DNA from: Lautropia mirabilis
GTDB taxonomy: Bacteria > Pseudomonadota > Gammaproteobacteria > Burkholderiales > Burkholderiaceae_B
DNA: 64,000 bases
Direction: 5' to 3'
NCBI GenBank assembly: GCA_945876565.1
Contig: CAMCOS010000003.1
Location: forward strand, 81,129-145,128
Below the pieces are notes generated by a model. That model was not told where the DNA came from, searched no databases, and saw nothing but the letters and a program-made list of their open reading frames with translations. Position numbers and translations under genes: made by a program. Numbering within the stretch: the stretch's first letter is position 1; each line of letters opens with the position of its first letter. Shown one piece after another: positions 1 to 8,229 of the stretch.

Positions 1-1
1 A

Positions 2-442
2 ACCATCCGCGCCAAAAGCCATCCGATGGTCGTGCTCACGAGCAACGGAACAAGAGATCTATCTGATGCATTACGCAGGCGTTGCTTGTATCACTACGTC
101 GACTATCCGACGGTTTCGCGCGAGCTCAATATTGTGCAAACACTCATCCCGCACGCGAATGCGGAGTTAGTGCAACAAGCGGTTCTGTTTGTGCATCAAC
201 TACGCAAAGAGGATCTAGATAAAACCCCTGGTATTGCTGAAACACTGGATTGGATTCGCGTGCTTTGCGCGCGTCAATACAAGGCCTTGCCGCAAGATCC
301 GGCTGAGCTAGTCGGCACGCTGAGTGCATTGCTAAAGACCCGTGCTGATCAATGGCAAGTGTCTGATGAGGTGGTGGCCAAGCTCACGGGATCACGCAAT
401 CGGGTTGGAATCGATGCGGGTGTGGTTGCCTCAAGAGCCTAA
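2..442 (+). CDS. CoxD-like MoxR-family AAA+ ATPase, C-terminal part (start lies outside the window)
   Basis: The reading frame is open from the first bases of the window, so the N-terminus with Walker A and B is missing. The visible part carries a sensor-1 segment (VVLTSN) followed by the arginine-finger stretch DALRRRC and a helical lid domain, as in the MoxR/CoxD branch of AAA+ ATPases. In CO dehydrogenase and related molybdenum hydroxylase clusters, CoxD-type ATPases work with a VWA protein (CoxE) to mature the metal centre. The next gene, 3 bases downstream, is exactly such a VWA protein, which supports the call. Family assignment is good; the client enzyme is unknown because its genes would lie upstream. 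Confidence 0.8.
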   Translation, partial: TIRAKSHPMVVLTSNGTRDLSDALRRRCLYHYVDYPTVSRELNIVQTLIPHANAELVQQAVLFVHQLRKEDLDKTPGIAETLDWIRVLCARQYKALPQDPAELVGTLSALLKTRADQWQVSDEVVAKLTGSRNRVGIDAGVVASRA

Positions 443-445
443 GTG

Positions 446-1666
446 ATGAGTCCGGCTCACAGCGTTAGAAACTTTGCTGGGTATTTGCGTGATCACGGGT
501 TTGTGATTGGATTGGCTGAGTTGCACGCAATGCTTGACGTTGCCGTGCGGGCCAGCATTGATCAGCCTGAAAAAATTCAAAAGTATTGGCGTGGCATTGC
601 TTGCTCGTCACAGAAGCAATGGCGGCAGTTCCCCGGGCTGTTCGAGGCCTACTGGTTTCCCGAGCGAATGAAGGGCAAAGTCAAGTCCTCGCAAAAGCAG
701 CGCCAGGGAAAATCCTTGCATGAGTTGGTTCAGGAGATCAAGGGCCAAGGGCAAAGTGTGCCGACGAGCGATCAGTCGGGCACTCTGGGTTTGAGCAGTG
801 AGGGTGAAGCAACTGGCGGTGACGAGGCTGAGCGTGGTCAAGGTGGCGCTAGCCGCGTGGACCCATTGACCGACAAACCGCTTGGCCAGTGGTTACCGCA
901 TGACAGTGAGCAGCTTGATCGTCTGATTGAGCCATTGCAGGCGAGATTGCGGCGCAAGCTGATTCAGCGGTATCAGCGTTCACCCAATGCGCCCCGAATT
1001 GATTTGCGTGAATCGATACGACGAGCCATGGGCACGGGCGGCGAATTGATCCGGCTACAAACTCGCGCTCGCAAGACGGTGATGCCCAAGGTCTATATCC
1101 TCGTTGATGTGAGTCATTCGATGGAGGCGCATGCTCAGTTTTTTTTGCGAATGGCGAGATCCTTTTGTCAGGTCATGAACGCACGGGCTTTCGTATTTCA
1201 TACCTCGTTGATCGAAGTAACTGAATTGCTAAAACGCAATAGCGGTAGGGTTCAGGAAAAAATCAATTCAGTTGCGTTCGGTTTTGGTGGTGGTACCAAG
1301 ATTGCGACTAACCTTCAGCGGTTTATGGAGCAAGCGCGAAGAGGTCCTAGCGGTCAGCGGGTCAGGGGGCTGGGCCGGCGCGACTTGGTGTTTGTGCTCA
1401 GTGATGGTTTTGATACGGATCCGCCAGAGCAGCTGTCAGTGTCGGTTCAGGCGATACGCCGCGCCGGTGCTGAGGTGTTTTGGTTACACCCAACAGTGGA
1501 TTTGCCACAGTCACGAGCGATGCATGAGGCGCGCGATTTCATGTCAGGTTTTTTGAGTGTCAGTCACTTGAGCAGTCTCGAAGGGCTCGTTGATCTGATT
1601 GGCGGGCGCGGCGGGTATGATAGCAAGTCGATGCTCTTGACGAATCAGACGGCCTCAAGTCTTTAG
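446..1666 (+). CDS. CoxE-like VWA domain protein
   Basis: About 406 residues. The N-terminal half is helical, with a charged Gly/Glu/Gln-rich linker near residues 80-140. The C-terminal half is a von Willebrand A domain with the MIDAS metal motif DVSHS near residue 221, a GGGT segment and LSDGFD. This matches the CoxE family, partner of the preceding AAA+ ATPase in molybdenum hydroxylase maturation. The ATPase stop and this start are 3 bases apart, so the two are probably translationally coupled. A GTG at 443 directly precedes the ATG and could also serve. Known of the family: MoxR/VWA pairs act as metal or cofactor insertion chaperones. The target here is not visible. Confidence 0.8.
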   Translation: MSPAHSVRNFAGYLRDHGFVIGLAELHAMLDVAVRASIDQPEKIQKYWRGIACSSQKQWRQFPGLFEAYWFPERMKGKVKSSQKQRQGKSLHELVQEIKGQGQSVPTSDQSGTLGLSSEGEATGGDEAERGQGGASRVDPLTDKPLGQWLPHDSEQLDRLIEPLQARLRRKLIQRYQRSPNAPRIDLRESIRRAMGTGGELIRLQTRARKTVMPKVYILVDVSHSMEAHAQFFLRMARSFCQVMNARAFVFHTSLIEVTELLKRNSGRVQEKINSVAFGFGGGTKIATNLQRFMEQARRGPSGQRVRGLGRRDLVFVLSDGFDTDPPEQLSVSVQAIRRAGAEVFWLHPTVDLPQSRAMHEARDFMSGFLSVSHLSSLEGLVDLIGGRGGYDSKSMLLTNQTASSL

Positions 1667-1688
1667 AGTGTCGATCTAGCTCGGTTTG

Positions 1689-1712
1689 GTGACTGGTTAG
1701 GTGACCGGTTAG
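1689..1712 (+). repeat. two tandem copies of a 12-bp unit
   Basis: The unit GTGACTGGTTAG (1689-1700) is repeated with one change at 1701-1712 and followed by a decayed third start (GTGAGTGA). It lies in the short gap before the nucleotidyltransferase gene. No function is evident; it looks like replication slippage. Confidence 0.5.
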
Positions 1713-1750
1713 GTGAGTGATTGAGTTTGGTTCAGCGAGGAGTGATCGCA

Positions 1751-2506
1751 ATGGGCTGCATGTTCAAGCAAGGCGGGGGCTTGTATTCAAGGATGCGCAT
1801 TGGCGCTGTTTTGCTCGCCGCTGGCCAAGGCAGTCGCATGGGCAATGTGCCGAAGGCTTTGATGCACCTGCAGGGTGTACCGCTGATTAATCGTCACCTC
1901 ATTGCGCTCAGTGGAGCAGGTGTCGATGAAGTGGTGGTGGTTACAGGCTTTTATCATGAGGTGGTTGAGCCGGCGGTCCAAGCATTTCCGGTTCAGATTG
2001 TGCGCAACCAAGACCCAGCGGCTGGTCAGCCGAGTTCAGTTCGGCTTGGCATCGAAACGATTGGGGAGCGCTTTGATGCGGTCATCATGATGTTGTGTGA
2101 CCAACCGCTTGTGAGCGCGTCTGATATCACCGCATTAATAGCCGCTTTCAAGAAACGCACCCATGGTGAAATTTTGATGCCAATGGTTAGTGGCAAGCGA
2201 GGCAACCCGATTGTATTGTCGGGCAAGGCCATTGGCGACATTTTGTCGCAGGGGCAGAATATGTACTGCCGAAAGTACATCGATGCACACCCGGAGCTTG
2301 TCACGTTTTTTGATACGGACAACGAGCACTTTGTCACGGACGTCGATACGCTTGAGGACGTCAGCGTTTTTGAGCAGAGTTCTGGTTTCAAGCTCGAGTT
2401 GCCGCAGCTTGTGGCTAATTCAGTCGCATCAAGTCAAGAGGGTAATGAAGGGCTTGGTGCTGAGCCAGTCTATTTGGCGCTCAGGCGACGCATGGCGGTA
2501 TCTTAA
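1751..2506 (+). CDS. MocA/MobA-like nucleotidyltransferase (probable molybdenum cofactor cytidylyl- or guanylyltransferase)
   Basis: 251 residues. The segment LAAGQGSRMG with a following PKAL gives the nucleotide-binding loop and catalytic lysine of the NTP_transf_3 fold, and MMLCDQPL is the metal-binding aspartate motif. Enzymes of this group transfer CMP or GMP to the molybdenum cofactor of xanthine-dehydrogenase-type hydroxylases. The start at 1751 is chosen because GAGGAG ends 8 bases upstream; an ATG at 1793, right before the conserved domain, has no usable ribosome site. The position after CoxD/CoxE-type genes fits a cofactor-supply role. The last 30 residues are variable, and which nucleotide is used cannot be told. 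Confidence 0.75.
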   Translation: MGCMFKQGGGLYSRMRIGAVLLAAGQGSRMGNVPKALMHLQGVPLINRHLIALSGAGVDEVVVVTGFYHEVVEPAVQAFPVQIVRNQDPAAGQPSSVRLGIETIGERFDAVIMMLCDQPLVSASDITALIAAFKKRTHGEILMPMVSGKRGNPIVLSGKAIGDILSQGQNMYCRKYIDAHPELVTFFDTDNEHFVTDVDTLEDVSVFEQSSGFKLELPQLVANSVASSQEGNEGLGAEPVYLALRRRMAVS

Positions 2507-3199
2507 ATGGCGGGTATTCATTGGCCAGTGCCGCTGGGCATTCATCAGTTTGATCGCGCAGAAGATATCAATCCGACGCTGGCGCGCGCGTTTTCTGCCA
2601 TGCGTGCCACTGATCTGGCTCATAGAGCCAGTGAGCAAACATCTAGAGATGTTTTTTACGCCAGTCACGATCAGTTGCTCGCTCGTGTGCAGTTGCCTGA
2701 GTTTCAGTCACTGGTGAGGTTTATCGCTGACTCGCTACAAAAGACCGTCGGGCAGGCCAACGCGGGGGTATGGCCTGGTGGCCGGATCCGGTTGCAACTG
2801 CAAATTGTGGGATGCTGGTTTCAGATTCAAAACGGCATGGCATTCCACGATGTGCATACACATGGCAATTGCTCTTGGTCTGGCGTGTATTACGTTCAGT
2901 GCGATAGCAAGGACAAGCGCCAGATGCATCAAAGTCTGGGTAGCATGAACGGCGTGACGCGTTTTTATGGACCTTACACCGATTGGTTAAGCGGCGCATA
3001 TATGGATATTGGTAACGCCTATTTGCAAAAGAATACGCTTGACGTTGACCCTGAACCTGGCAAACTCGTCTTGTTTCCATCTTATTTGCCACACAAAGCG
3101 ATGCCCTACGAGGGTGAGCAAGACCGCATTATTGTGTCTTTTAATGCCCAGGTTCATTCGCCAGAGGGTGACGAGTTGTTTGGCTATCAGGCCACCTAG
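2507..3199 (+). CDS. 2-oxoglutarate/Fe(II)-dependent oxygenase family protein
   Basis: 230 residues. A histidine cluster FHDVHTHG (residues 113-120) followed by SGVYYV, and a second block LFPSYLPHKAMP (189-200) with RIIVSFN, form the jelly-roll signature of the putative 2OG-Fe(II) oxygenase family typified by PF13759. The probable iron ligands are a histidine at 117 or 119 and His196; Arg207 would bind 2-oxoglutarate. The ATG directly abuts the TAA of the nucleotidyltransferase, which implies one transcript and coupling. The substrate is unknown. Its place at the end of a molybdenum hydroxylase accessory cluster is unusual. Confidence 0.7.
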   Translation: MAGIHWPVPLGIHQFDRAEDINPTLARAFSAMRATDLAHRASEQTSRDVFYASHDQLLARVQLPEFQSLVRFIADSLQKTVGQANAGVWPGGRIRLQLQIVGCWFQIQNGMAFHDVHTHGNCSWSGVYYVQCDSKDKRQMHQSLGSMNGVTRFYGPYTDWLSGAYMDIGNAYLQKNTLDVDPEPGKLVLFPSYLPHKAMPYEGEQDRIIVSFNAQVHSPEGDELFGYQAT

Positions 3200-3335
3200 C
3201 CGTCTGTACAATTGGCGAGCGCTTGCCAAAATCTGAAGTTAAACCCTTTTGTTAACATTCAAATACCGGTATAGCGTGCGATTGGTATGTGCCGTGAGCT
3301 TGTTTCATTAACCTGAATAGGTAAATTACGCCCCC

Positions 3336-4499
3336 ATGGGATCGTTCGATTTTGAGCCCGTTGCCAGTTTTGCAACGAACGTCGGCGGCATTCTGGCGAC
3401 TCTGCCTGAGCCAGTCGTGAGTACAGACGTCATTTTGTTGTTTCTGTTCGTTGTATTGGCGTTGTGTTTTTCCTTCTTGTGCTCGATTGCAGAAGCTTCT
3501 TTATTGAGCATTACCCCGGCTTACGTGGCTGGCCTGCGTGACAAAAACCCCAAACGCGCTGAGTTGTTGCGTCAACTCAAGGGCGAAAAGCTTGAGCAGG
3601 CATTGGCTGCGATTCTGACTGTCAACACGATAGCAAACACGGTTGGCTCGATTGGCGCAGGTGTCAAAGCGACAGCGGTATTCGGTAGCGAGTGGTTGGG
3701 CATTTTTTCAGCGGTGATGACGCTACTCATCCTGTTTTTGTCAGAAATCGTTCCAAAAACACTCGGTGCTGTTTATTGGCGTGAAGTCTGTGGCATGACG
3801 GCCCTGTATGTCAATTTCCTGATTAAGTCGATGTATCCCCTGATCTATGTCTCTGAGTTAATCACCAAACTGATTTCTGGTGGTAGGAAGGCCGGTGACT
3901 TTAATCGGGAAGAGTTCGTTGCCATGGCTGGTATCGGCCAGGAAACTGGGCACTTGAATGAACGTGAGTCAGCCATCATCGGTAACTTGTTTGGTTTTAA
4001 GTCATTGAAAACCAGTGCCATCATGACACCTCGCGTGATGGTGGCGGCTTTGAAATCAGACATGACGGTTGATGATGCCTTGGTGAAAACCAGTTCAGTG
4101 CCATTTTCCCGGTTACCGATCTACGGTGACACCATTGACGAAGTCACTGGATTCGTCTTGCGTGAGGATTTGCTTTTGGCGCAGTCGCGTGGCCAGGGGC
4201 AGCAGACAGTGCAAATCTTTCATCGGGATATCGTGGCTGTGCTCGATACCTTGCCGGTGTCTAAAGTTCTGGAGACGTTGTTGCAAGAGCGTCAGCACAT
4301 CGCGCTGGTGGTGGGTGAGTATGGCGAGACTGAGGGGATTGTGACGCTTGAGGATGTGGTCGAAACTTTGCTGGGTAGTGAAATCCTGGACGAGGGCGAT
4401 CGGGCGATTGATATGCAAAGTCTCGCGCAGCAACTTCGTCAAAAAAGAGCCGAACGCATGGGGATAAAACTTAGTGACGATGACCAGCCGGGCAAGTAA
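3336..4499 (+). CDS. CNNM/CorC-type membrane protein (DUF21 plus CBS pair)
   Basis: 387 residues. A hydrophobic N-terminal third (about residues 32-55, 95-150 and 160-175) forms a DUF21 transmembrane domain, containing the family pattern of a small residue run and SEIVPKTLG. Two CBS domains follow (about 205-260 and 275-335). The C-terminal CorC_HlyC domain of longer homologues is absent; the protein ends in a short charged tail. Homologues are linked to magnesium or divalent cation efflux and are often misnamed hemolysins. It stands alone: 136 bases separate it from the gene before, and it converges on the amidohydrolase. Confidence 0.75.
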   Translation: MGSFDFEPVASFATNVGGILATLPEPVVSTDVILLFLFVVLALCFSFLCSIAEASLLSITPAYVAGLRDKNPKRAELLRQLKGEKLEQALAAILTVNTIANTVGSIGAGVKATAVFGSEWLGIFSAVMTLLILFLSEIVPKTLGAVYWREVCGMTALYVNFLIKSMYPLIYVSELITKLISGGRKAGDFNREEFVAMAGIGQETGHLNERESAIIGNLFGFKSLKTSAIMTPRVMVAALKSDMTVDDALVKTSSVPFSRLPIYGDTIDEVTGFVLREDLLLAQSRGQGQQTVQIFHRDIVAVLDTLPVSKVLETLLQERQHIALVVGEYGETEGIVTLEDVVETLLGSEILDEGDRAIDMQSLAQQLRQKRAERMGIKLSDDDQPGK

Positions 4500-4568
4500 A
4501 AATTCGATGTAGCCACACTTCTCCGGGAGTCCGATAGCAGCCCACCCCCGGCTTCCAATGCTTGCTCG

Positions 4569-5819
4569 CTACAGCACTGCGCGGGCCAGCATGGCGTCAC
4601 AGAGCACTTGCGCGCCAGCGCCTAAGTCCTCAGGTGTGGCATCCTCGATTTCGTTATGACTGACACCATCTTTGCATGGCACAAAAATCATGGCAGTTGG
4701 CGCCACACTGGCCATATACACCGCATCATGGCCAGCACCGGTGACGATGTCCATGTGACTAAATCCATTTTCTCGGGCGGCATCTCGCACGGCATTGACC
4801 ATGGATGTGTCAAAGGGGGTGGGTGGAAAATAAGACACCTCTTTGATTTGTACATCCACGTTGTGCGCCTTTGCGATGCGCTCGCAAGTGGCAACTAGGC
4901 GCTCATGCATGGCTAGCAGGGACTTTGCATCCTCGTGGCGGATGTCAACCGTGAATGTCACGCGGCCAGGAATGACGTTGCGCGAGGAGGGGTGAACGGT
5001 GGCGGATCCAACCGTGCCACGGCCCTGTGGGGCGTGATCCAGCGCATTTTGCACCACATCTTGCATGATGAATGTCGCCGCGTAAAGGGCATCTTGTCGG
5101 ATTGGCATTGGCGTTGGCCCAGCATGCATCTCCATGCCAGTCACTGTCACGTCATACCAGCGCAATCCCAACGAGCCAGTGACTACGCCAATGACCTTGT
5201 TTTCATGTTCCAGGATGGGACCTTGCTCAATATGAGCTTCAAAATACGCGCCGATCGGCCGATTACCAACCGGTTCTTGGCCGTCGTATCCAATGGCTTT
5301 CAGTTCGTCTTCGACCCGTTTGCCGTCTTTGTCCGTGGCATTCAGTATGTCAGCGATATCGAATTTACCAATGAAGGCGCCAGAGCCCATCATCACGGGC
5401 ACAAAACGCGTGCCTTCTTCGTTTGTCCAGATAGCCACTTCAATCGGTGCATCCGTTTCGATCCCGTGATCGTTTAGCGTACGCACCACTTCAAGACCAG
5501 CAAGCACACCGAAACAGCCATCGAATTTTCCGCCAGTCGGCTGTGTGTCGATGTGGCTGCCGGTCATGATGGGCGGCAAGTGATTGTCCTTGCCCGAGCG
5601 TCTGCCAAAGATGTTGCCAACCTGATCGACTGTCACCGACATGTTGGCTTGGCGCATCCATCGGGTAACGAGGTCTCGACCCTGGCCATCTAGTTCGGTT
5701 AACGCAAGCCTGCAATTTCCGCCTTTGGGTGTGGAACCGATTTTTGCCAAATCCATGAGTGTTTGATACAGGCGTTGCGAGGATACTTTCACGTTTTGCT
5801 CTATCAGGGTGCTTGGCAT
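4569..5819 (-). CDS. M20-family amidase: N-carbamoyl-L-amino-acid hydrolase or allantoate amidohydrolase
   Basis: 416 residues. The dinuclear metal site is visible as GSHIDTQ, the aspartate of KFDG, the NEEGTRF glutamate pair, EAHIEQGP and the C-terminal SHNE histidine. The order is that of the HyuC/AllC/beta-ureidopropionase family, which splits the ureido group of N-carbamoyl amino acids or allantoate, releasing ammonia and CO2. Substrate choice cannot be read from these motifs. The start at 5819 has GGAG about 6 bases upstream. A sigma-54-type promoter lies 56 bases before the start. The divergent ABC importer and the racemase-like gene at 12.2 kb fit uptake and breakdown of a ureido or hydantoin compound as a nitrogen source. 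Confidence 0.8.
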   Translation of the reverse strand: MPSTLIEQNVKVSSQRLYQTLMDLAKIGSTPKGGNCRLALTELDGQGRDLVTRWMRQANMSVTVDQVGNIFGRRSGKDNHLPPIMTGSHIDTQPTGGKFDGCFGVLAGLEVVRTLNDHGIETDAPIEVAIWTNEEGTRFVPVMMGSGAFIGKFDIADILNATDKDGKRVEDELKAIGYDGQEPVGNRPIGAYFEAHIEQGPILEHENKVIGVVTGSLGLRWYDVTVTGMEMHAGPTPMPIRQDALYAATFIMQDVVQNALDHAPQGRGTVGSATVHPSSRNVIPGRVTFTVDIRHEDAKSLLAMHERLVATCERIAKAHNVDVQIKEVSYFPPTPFDTSMVNAVRDAARENGFSHMDIVTGAGHDAVYMASVAPTAMIFVPCKDGVSHNEIEDATPEDLGAGAQVLCDAMLARAVL

Positions 5820-5884
5820 ACATACTCCGCTGCGAAAAGGTCTTGGTTAAGTAAACCGAGGGCATGAGATAACCGTCATGGACA

Positions 5885-5902
5885 CTGCAAAAAGTATGCC
5901 CG
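5885..5902 (-). promoter_or_regulatory. sigma-54-type promoter for the amidohydrolase gene
   Basis: Read on the minus strand, GGGCAT-ACTTT-TTGCA has GG (5900-5899), ten bases, then GC (5888-5887), the exact -24/-12 spacing. The predicted start is near 5875, giving a 56-base leader. A small hairpin (5898-5913) overlaps the -24 side and would otherwise resemble a terminator. Confidence 0.55.
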
Positions 5903-6316
5903 CTTCAACGGGCTTTTGTCGAGCCGCATTTCAAACTCAAACAAACTTCGTGCACTTGTTTTTAGAGGGCTGAATGTCGCTGAACTAGGGAAATTACTAA
6001 CTGGCGATTACCCTTGATGGTACACAGCCGAATCAAAAATTGTATGCAATCTAGTGGCTAACCCCAGTGTTTTCTTATTGATCTTCGGCTGGGTATGTGC
6101 GAAATTTCAGTGGGCACTTTTGGTGCTCAATGCACTGATTCAGGGAGTCGCTGTTGACTGATGCATCAGATTGGAACGGTTTGGACGTTTTGCGAGAGGT
6201 TTAGTCAGCAAGACGCGTTCATTGATCTGCAGCGGCCGGAATCATGCTTTTGTTGTGGCTTTGAGCACTGATGGCAGAGATTGGTTTTCTGTTTGTAATG
6301 TTTGGTGTGAGAATGC
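5903..6316. other. divergent control region without a convincing gene
   Basis: This gap separates the amidohydrolase and the ABC operon, each with its own sigma-54-type promoter at the edge. Near the middle are GCAC-N5-GTGC (6114-6126), a further GCAC at 6132-6135, and a perfect 12-bp palindrome CTGATGCATCAG (6158-6169). These are candidate sites for a shared activator. The GCAC/GTGC spacing is 5 rather than the 7 of the NtrC consensus, so the identity of the activator is open. No reading frame in this stretch looks protein-coding. Confidence 0.4.
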
Positions 6317-6332
6317 TGGCATGTAAATTGCT
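6317..6332 (+). promoter_or_regulatory. sigma-54-type promoter for the ABC transporter operon
   Basis: TGGCAT-GTAAA-TTGCT shows GG (6318-6319), ten bases, then GC (6330-6331), a near-consensus -24/-12 element. Transcription would begin near 6343, leaving a leader of about 129 bases before the binding-protein start. Confidence 0.65.
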
Positions 6333-6352
6333 GTTCAAGGAGAGTCGTGGTT

Positions 6353-6475
6353 ATGAAGTTTTGCTCGACGTTGCAGAAGTTCATGACGAGTCGTCGCAAT
6401 GACTTCGGATTGGCAAGCCAAGCCAGTGTCGAAGCCGTGTTTGAGTCAACAACCTTGTGGTCGGAGAACGTATGA
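6353..6475 (+). CDS. possible 40-residue upstream open reading frame
   Basis: An ATG at 6353 opens a 40-codon frame whose TGA (6473-6475) overlaps the ATG of the binding-protein gene, an ATGA arrangement typical of coupled genes. AAGGAG stands 10 bases before the ATG. However, if the sigma-54 start near 6343 is right, that AAGGAG is not transcribed. The peptide resembles nothing I know. It may be chance. Confidence 0.2.
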   Translation: MKFCSTLQKFMTSRRNDFGLASQASVEAVFESTTLWSENV

Positions 6476-8145
6476 AACATTCCAAGTTAACTTCTAAATC
6501 ATTTTTAACGCCCTTCAAGACAGCGGCTGTTTGCGGTGCATTGCTGGTGGCGTTTGGCGGCTCGGCAAATGCTGAGCAGGTCTTGCGCATTGGCATGACC
6601 GCAGCTGACATACCACGCACGCTTGGTCAGCCGGACCAGGGCTTTGAGGGCAACCGGTTTACGGGCATACCGATGTATGACGCGCTAACACAGTGGGATC
6701 TCTCGAAATACGACGAAGCTAGCGTTTTGATGCCGGCGCTTGCAACTGCTTGGCAAGTTGACCCTAGCGATCAAACCAAGTGGGTCTTCAAGTTGCGCAA
6801 CGACGTAAAGTTTCACGACGGTTCGCCGTTTAACGCGGATGCCGTGGTTTGGAATGTCCAGAAAGTGCTTGACAAAGAAGCGCCACACTTTGATGCCAGT
6901 CAGGTTGGAGTGACCGCATCTCGTATGCCCACGCTGCGTAGCGCACGCAAGATCGATGATTTCACGGTTGAATTGACAACCAGTGTTCCGGATGCGTTTT
7001 TGCCCATTAATTTGACTAACCTTTTCATGGCTTCTCCTGCTCAGTGGAAGGCCAAGTATGACGCCGTGCCTGCCAGCGTGACTGATCCAGCAGAGCGTGC
7101 CAAGCAGGCATGGATTGCATTCGCATCAGATGCATCGGGCACAGGTCCATTCATGATGGACAAATTTGTGCCACGTGAGCGTCTGGAGGTGGTTAAAAAC
7201 CCGAACTACTGGGATCCAGCCCGCACGGCCAAGTTAGACCGCGTTGTGATGTTGCCTATGCCTGAGGCCAACGCTCGCACGGCAGCACTTTTGTCGGGTC
7301 AGGTGGATTGGATTGAGGCACCCGCGCCTGACGCGATTCCTCAGATTGAAGCTCGAGGCTTTAAGGTTTACAGCAACCCACAGCCCCATGTCTGGCCTTG
7401 GCAGTTGTCTTTCGCTGAGGGGTCGCCTTGGCTTGACAAGCGCGTGCGTCACGCAGCAAATCTTTGCGTTGACCGTGAGGGTTTGAAGACGTTGCTAGGC
7501 GGACAAATGGGCATTCCGAAAGGCACGGTGCCACCCGGACACCCATGGTGGGGCAATCCATCGTTTGACATTCGTTATGACCCTGATGCCGCGAAAAAGC
7601 TGATGTCTGAGGCTGGCTTCTCTGCGCAAAAGCCCATGAAAGCGAAGATTCAGATCTCGGCTTCTGGCTCTGGTCAGATGCAGCCATTGCCCATGAATGA
7701 ATTCGTTCAGCAATCGCTCAAGAACTGCTTCTTTGACATCGAGTTTGATGTGGTGGAGTGGAACACACTGTTTACCAACTGGCGTAAAGGTGCAAAGGAT
7801 CCAACCGCAAATGGGGCGTCAGCCACCAACGTGAGCTTTGCTGCGATGGATCCATTCTTTGCCATGGTCCGCTTTGCCAGCAGCGGAACCGTGCCGCCGA
7901 CCTCGAACAACTGGGGTTACTTCACTTCCCCCGAGTTGGATGCGCTGATTGCTAATGCCCGCACATCGTTCGATGACAAGAAACGTGATGAGGCATTGGC
8001 CAAGCTGCATGCAAAAATTGTCGACGAAGCGCCATTTGTCTGGATTGCGCATGACACTGGTCCTCGCGCAATGAGTCCCAAAGTGCAAGGTGTGGTTCAG
8101 CCCAAGAGCTGGTTCATCGACATTGCACCAATGTCAATGCAATAG
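6472..8145 (+). CDS. periplasmic substrate-binding protein of an oligopeptide-type ABC importer
   Basis: 557 residues. The start at 6472 has GGAG 6 bases upstream and begins a clear signal peptide: basic n-region, hydrophobic core AAVCGALLVAFGG, and cleavage after SANA near residue 33. The mature protein follows the SBP_bac_5 (DppA/OppA) family pattern, with WVFKLRNDVKFHDGSPF near residue 105 and GTGPF further on. It delivers the ligand to the two permeases encoded downstream. The family binds peptides, glutathione, nickel or opines, so the ligand is not fixed by family. The nitrogen-type promoter and the neighbouring amidohydrolase suggest a nitrogen compound. Confidence 0.85.
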   Translation: MKHSKLTSKSFLTPFKTAAVCGALLVAFGGSANAEQVLRIGMTAADIPRTLGQPDQGFEGNRFTGIPMYDALTQWDLSKYDEASVLMPALATAWQVDPSDQTKWVFKLRNDVKFHDGSPFNADAVVWNVQKVLDKEAPHFDASQVGVTASRMPTLRSARKIDDFTVELTTSVPDAFLPINLTNLFMASPAQWKAKYDAVPASVTDPAERAKQAWIAFASDASGTGPFMMDKFVPRERLEVVKNPNYWDPARTAKLDRVVMLPMPEANARTAALLSGQVDWIEAPAPDAIPQIEARGFKVYSNPQPHVWPWQLSFAEGSPWLDKRVRHAANLCVDREGLKTLLGGQMGIPKGTVPPGHPWWGNPSFDIRYDPDAAKKLMSEAGFSAQKPMKAKIQISASGSGQMQPLPMNEFVQQSLKNCFFDIEFDVVEWNTLFTNWRKGAKDPTANGASATNVSFAAMDPFFAMVRFASSGTVPPTSNNWGYFTSPELDALIANARTSFDDKKRDEALAKLHAKIVDEAPFVWIAHDTGPRAMSPKVQGVVQPKSWFIDIAPMSMQ

Positions 8146-8160
8146 GCGCAATAGCGCCCA

Positions 8161-8192
8161 ACGCGGGAGAGCAATGCTCTCCCGCGTTTTTG
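8161..8192 (+). terminator. intrinsic terminator between binding protein and permease
   Basis: ACGCGGGAGAGC pairs with GCTCTCCCGCGT around a tiny loop, followed by TTTT(T). It lies inside the ABC operon, so partial termination would raise binding-protein mRNA over that of the membrane components, a common arrangement. Confidence 0.8.
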
Positions 8193-8229
8193 CAAGCTGT
8201 TGGTGTGTCGTTGTCTCGGGGTTGCCTGC

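Noticed and set aside
5898..5917. GCCCG-N6-CGGGC-TTTT as a plus-strand terminator
   Set aside because: No plus-strand gene ends here, the stem is only 5 bp, and the bases overlap a good minus-strand sigma-54 element.
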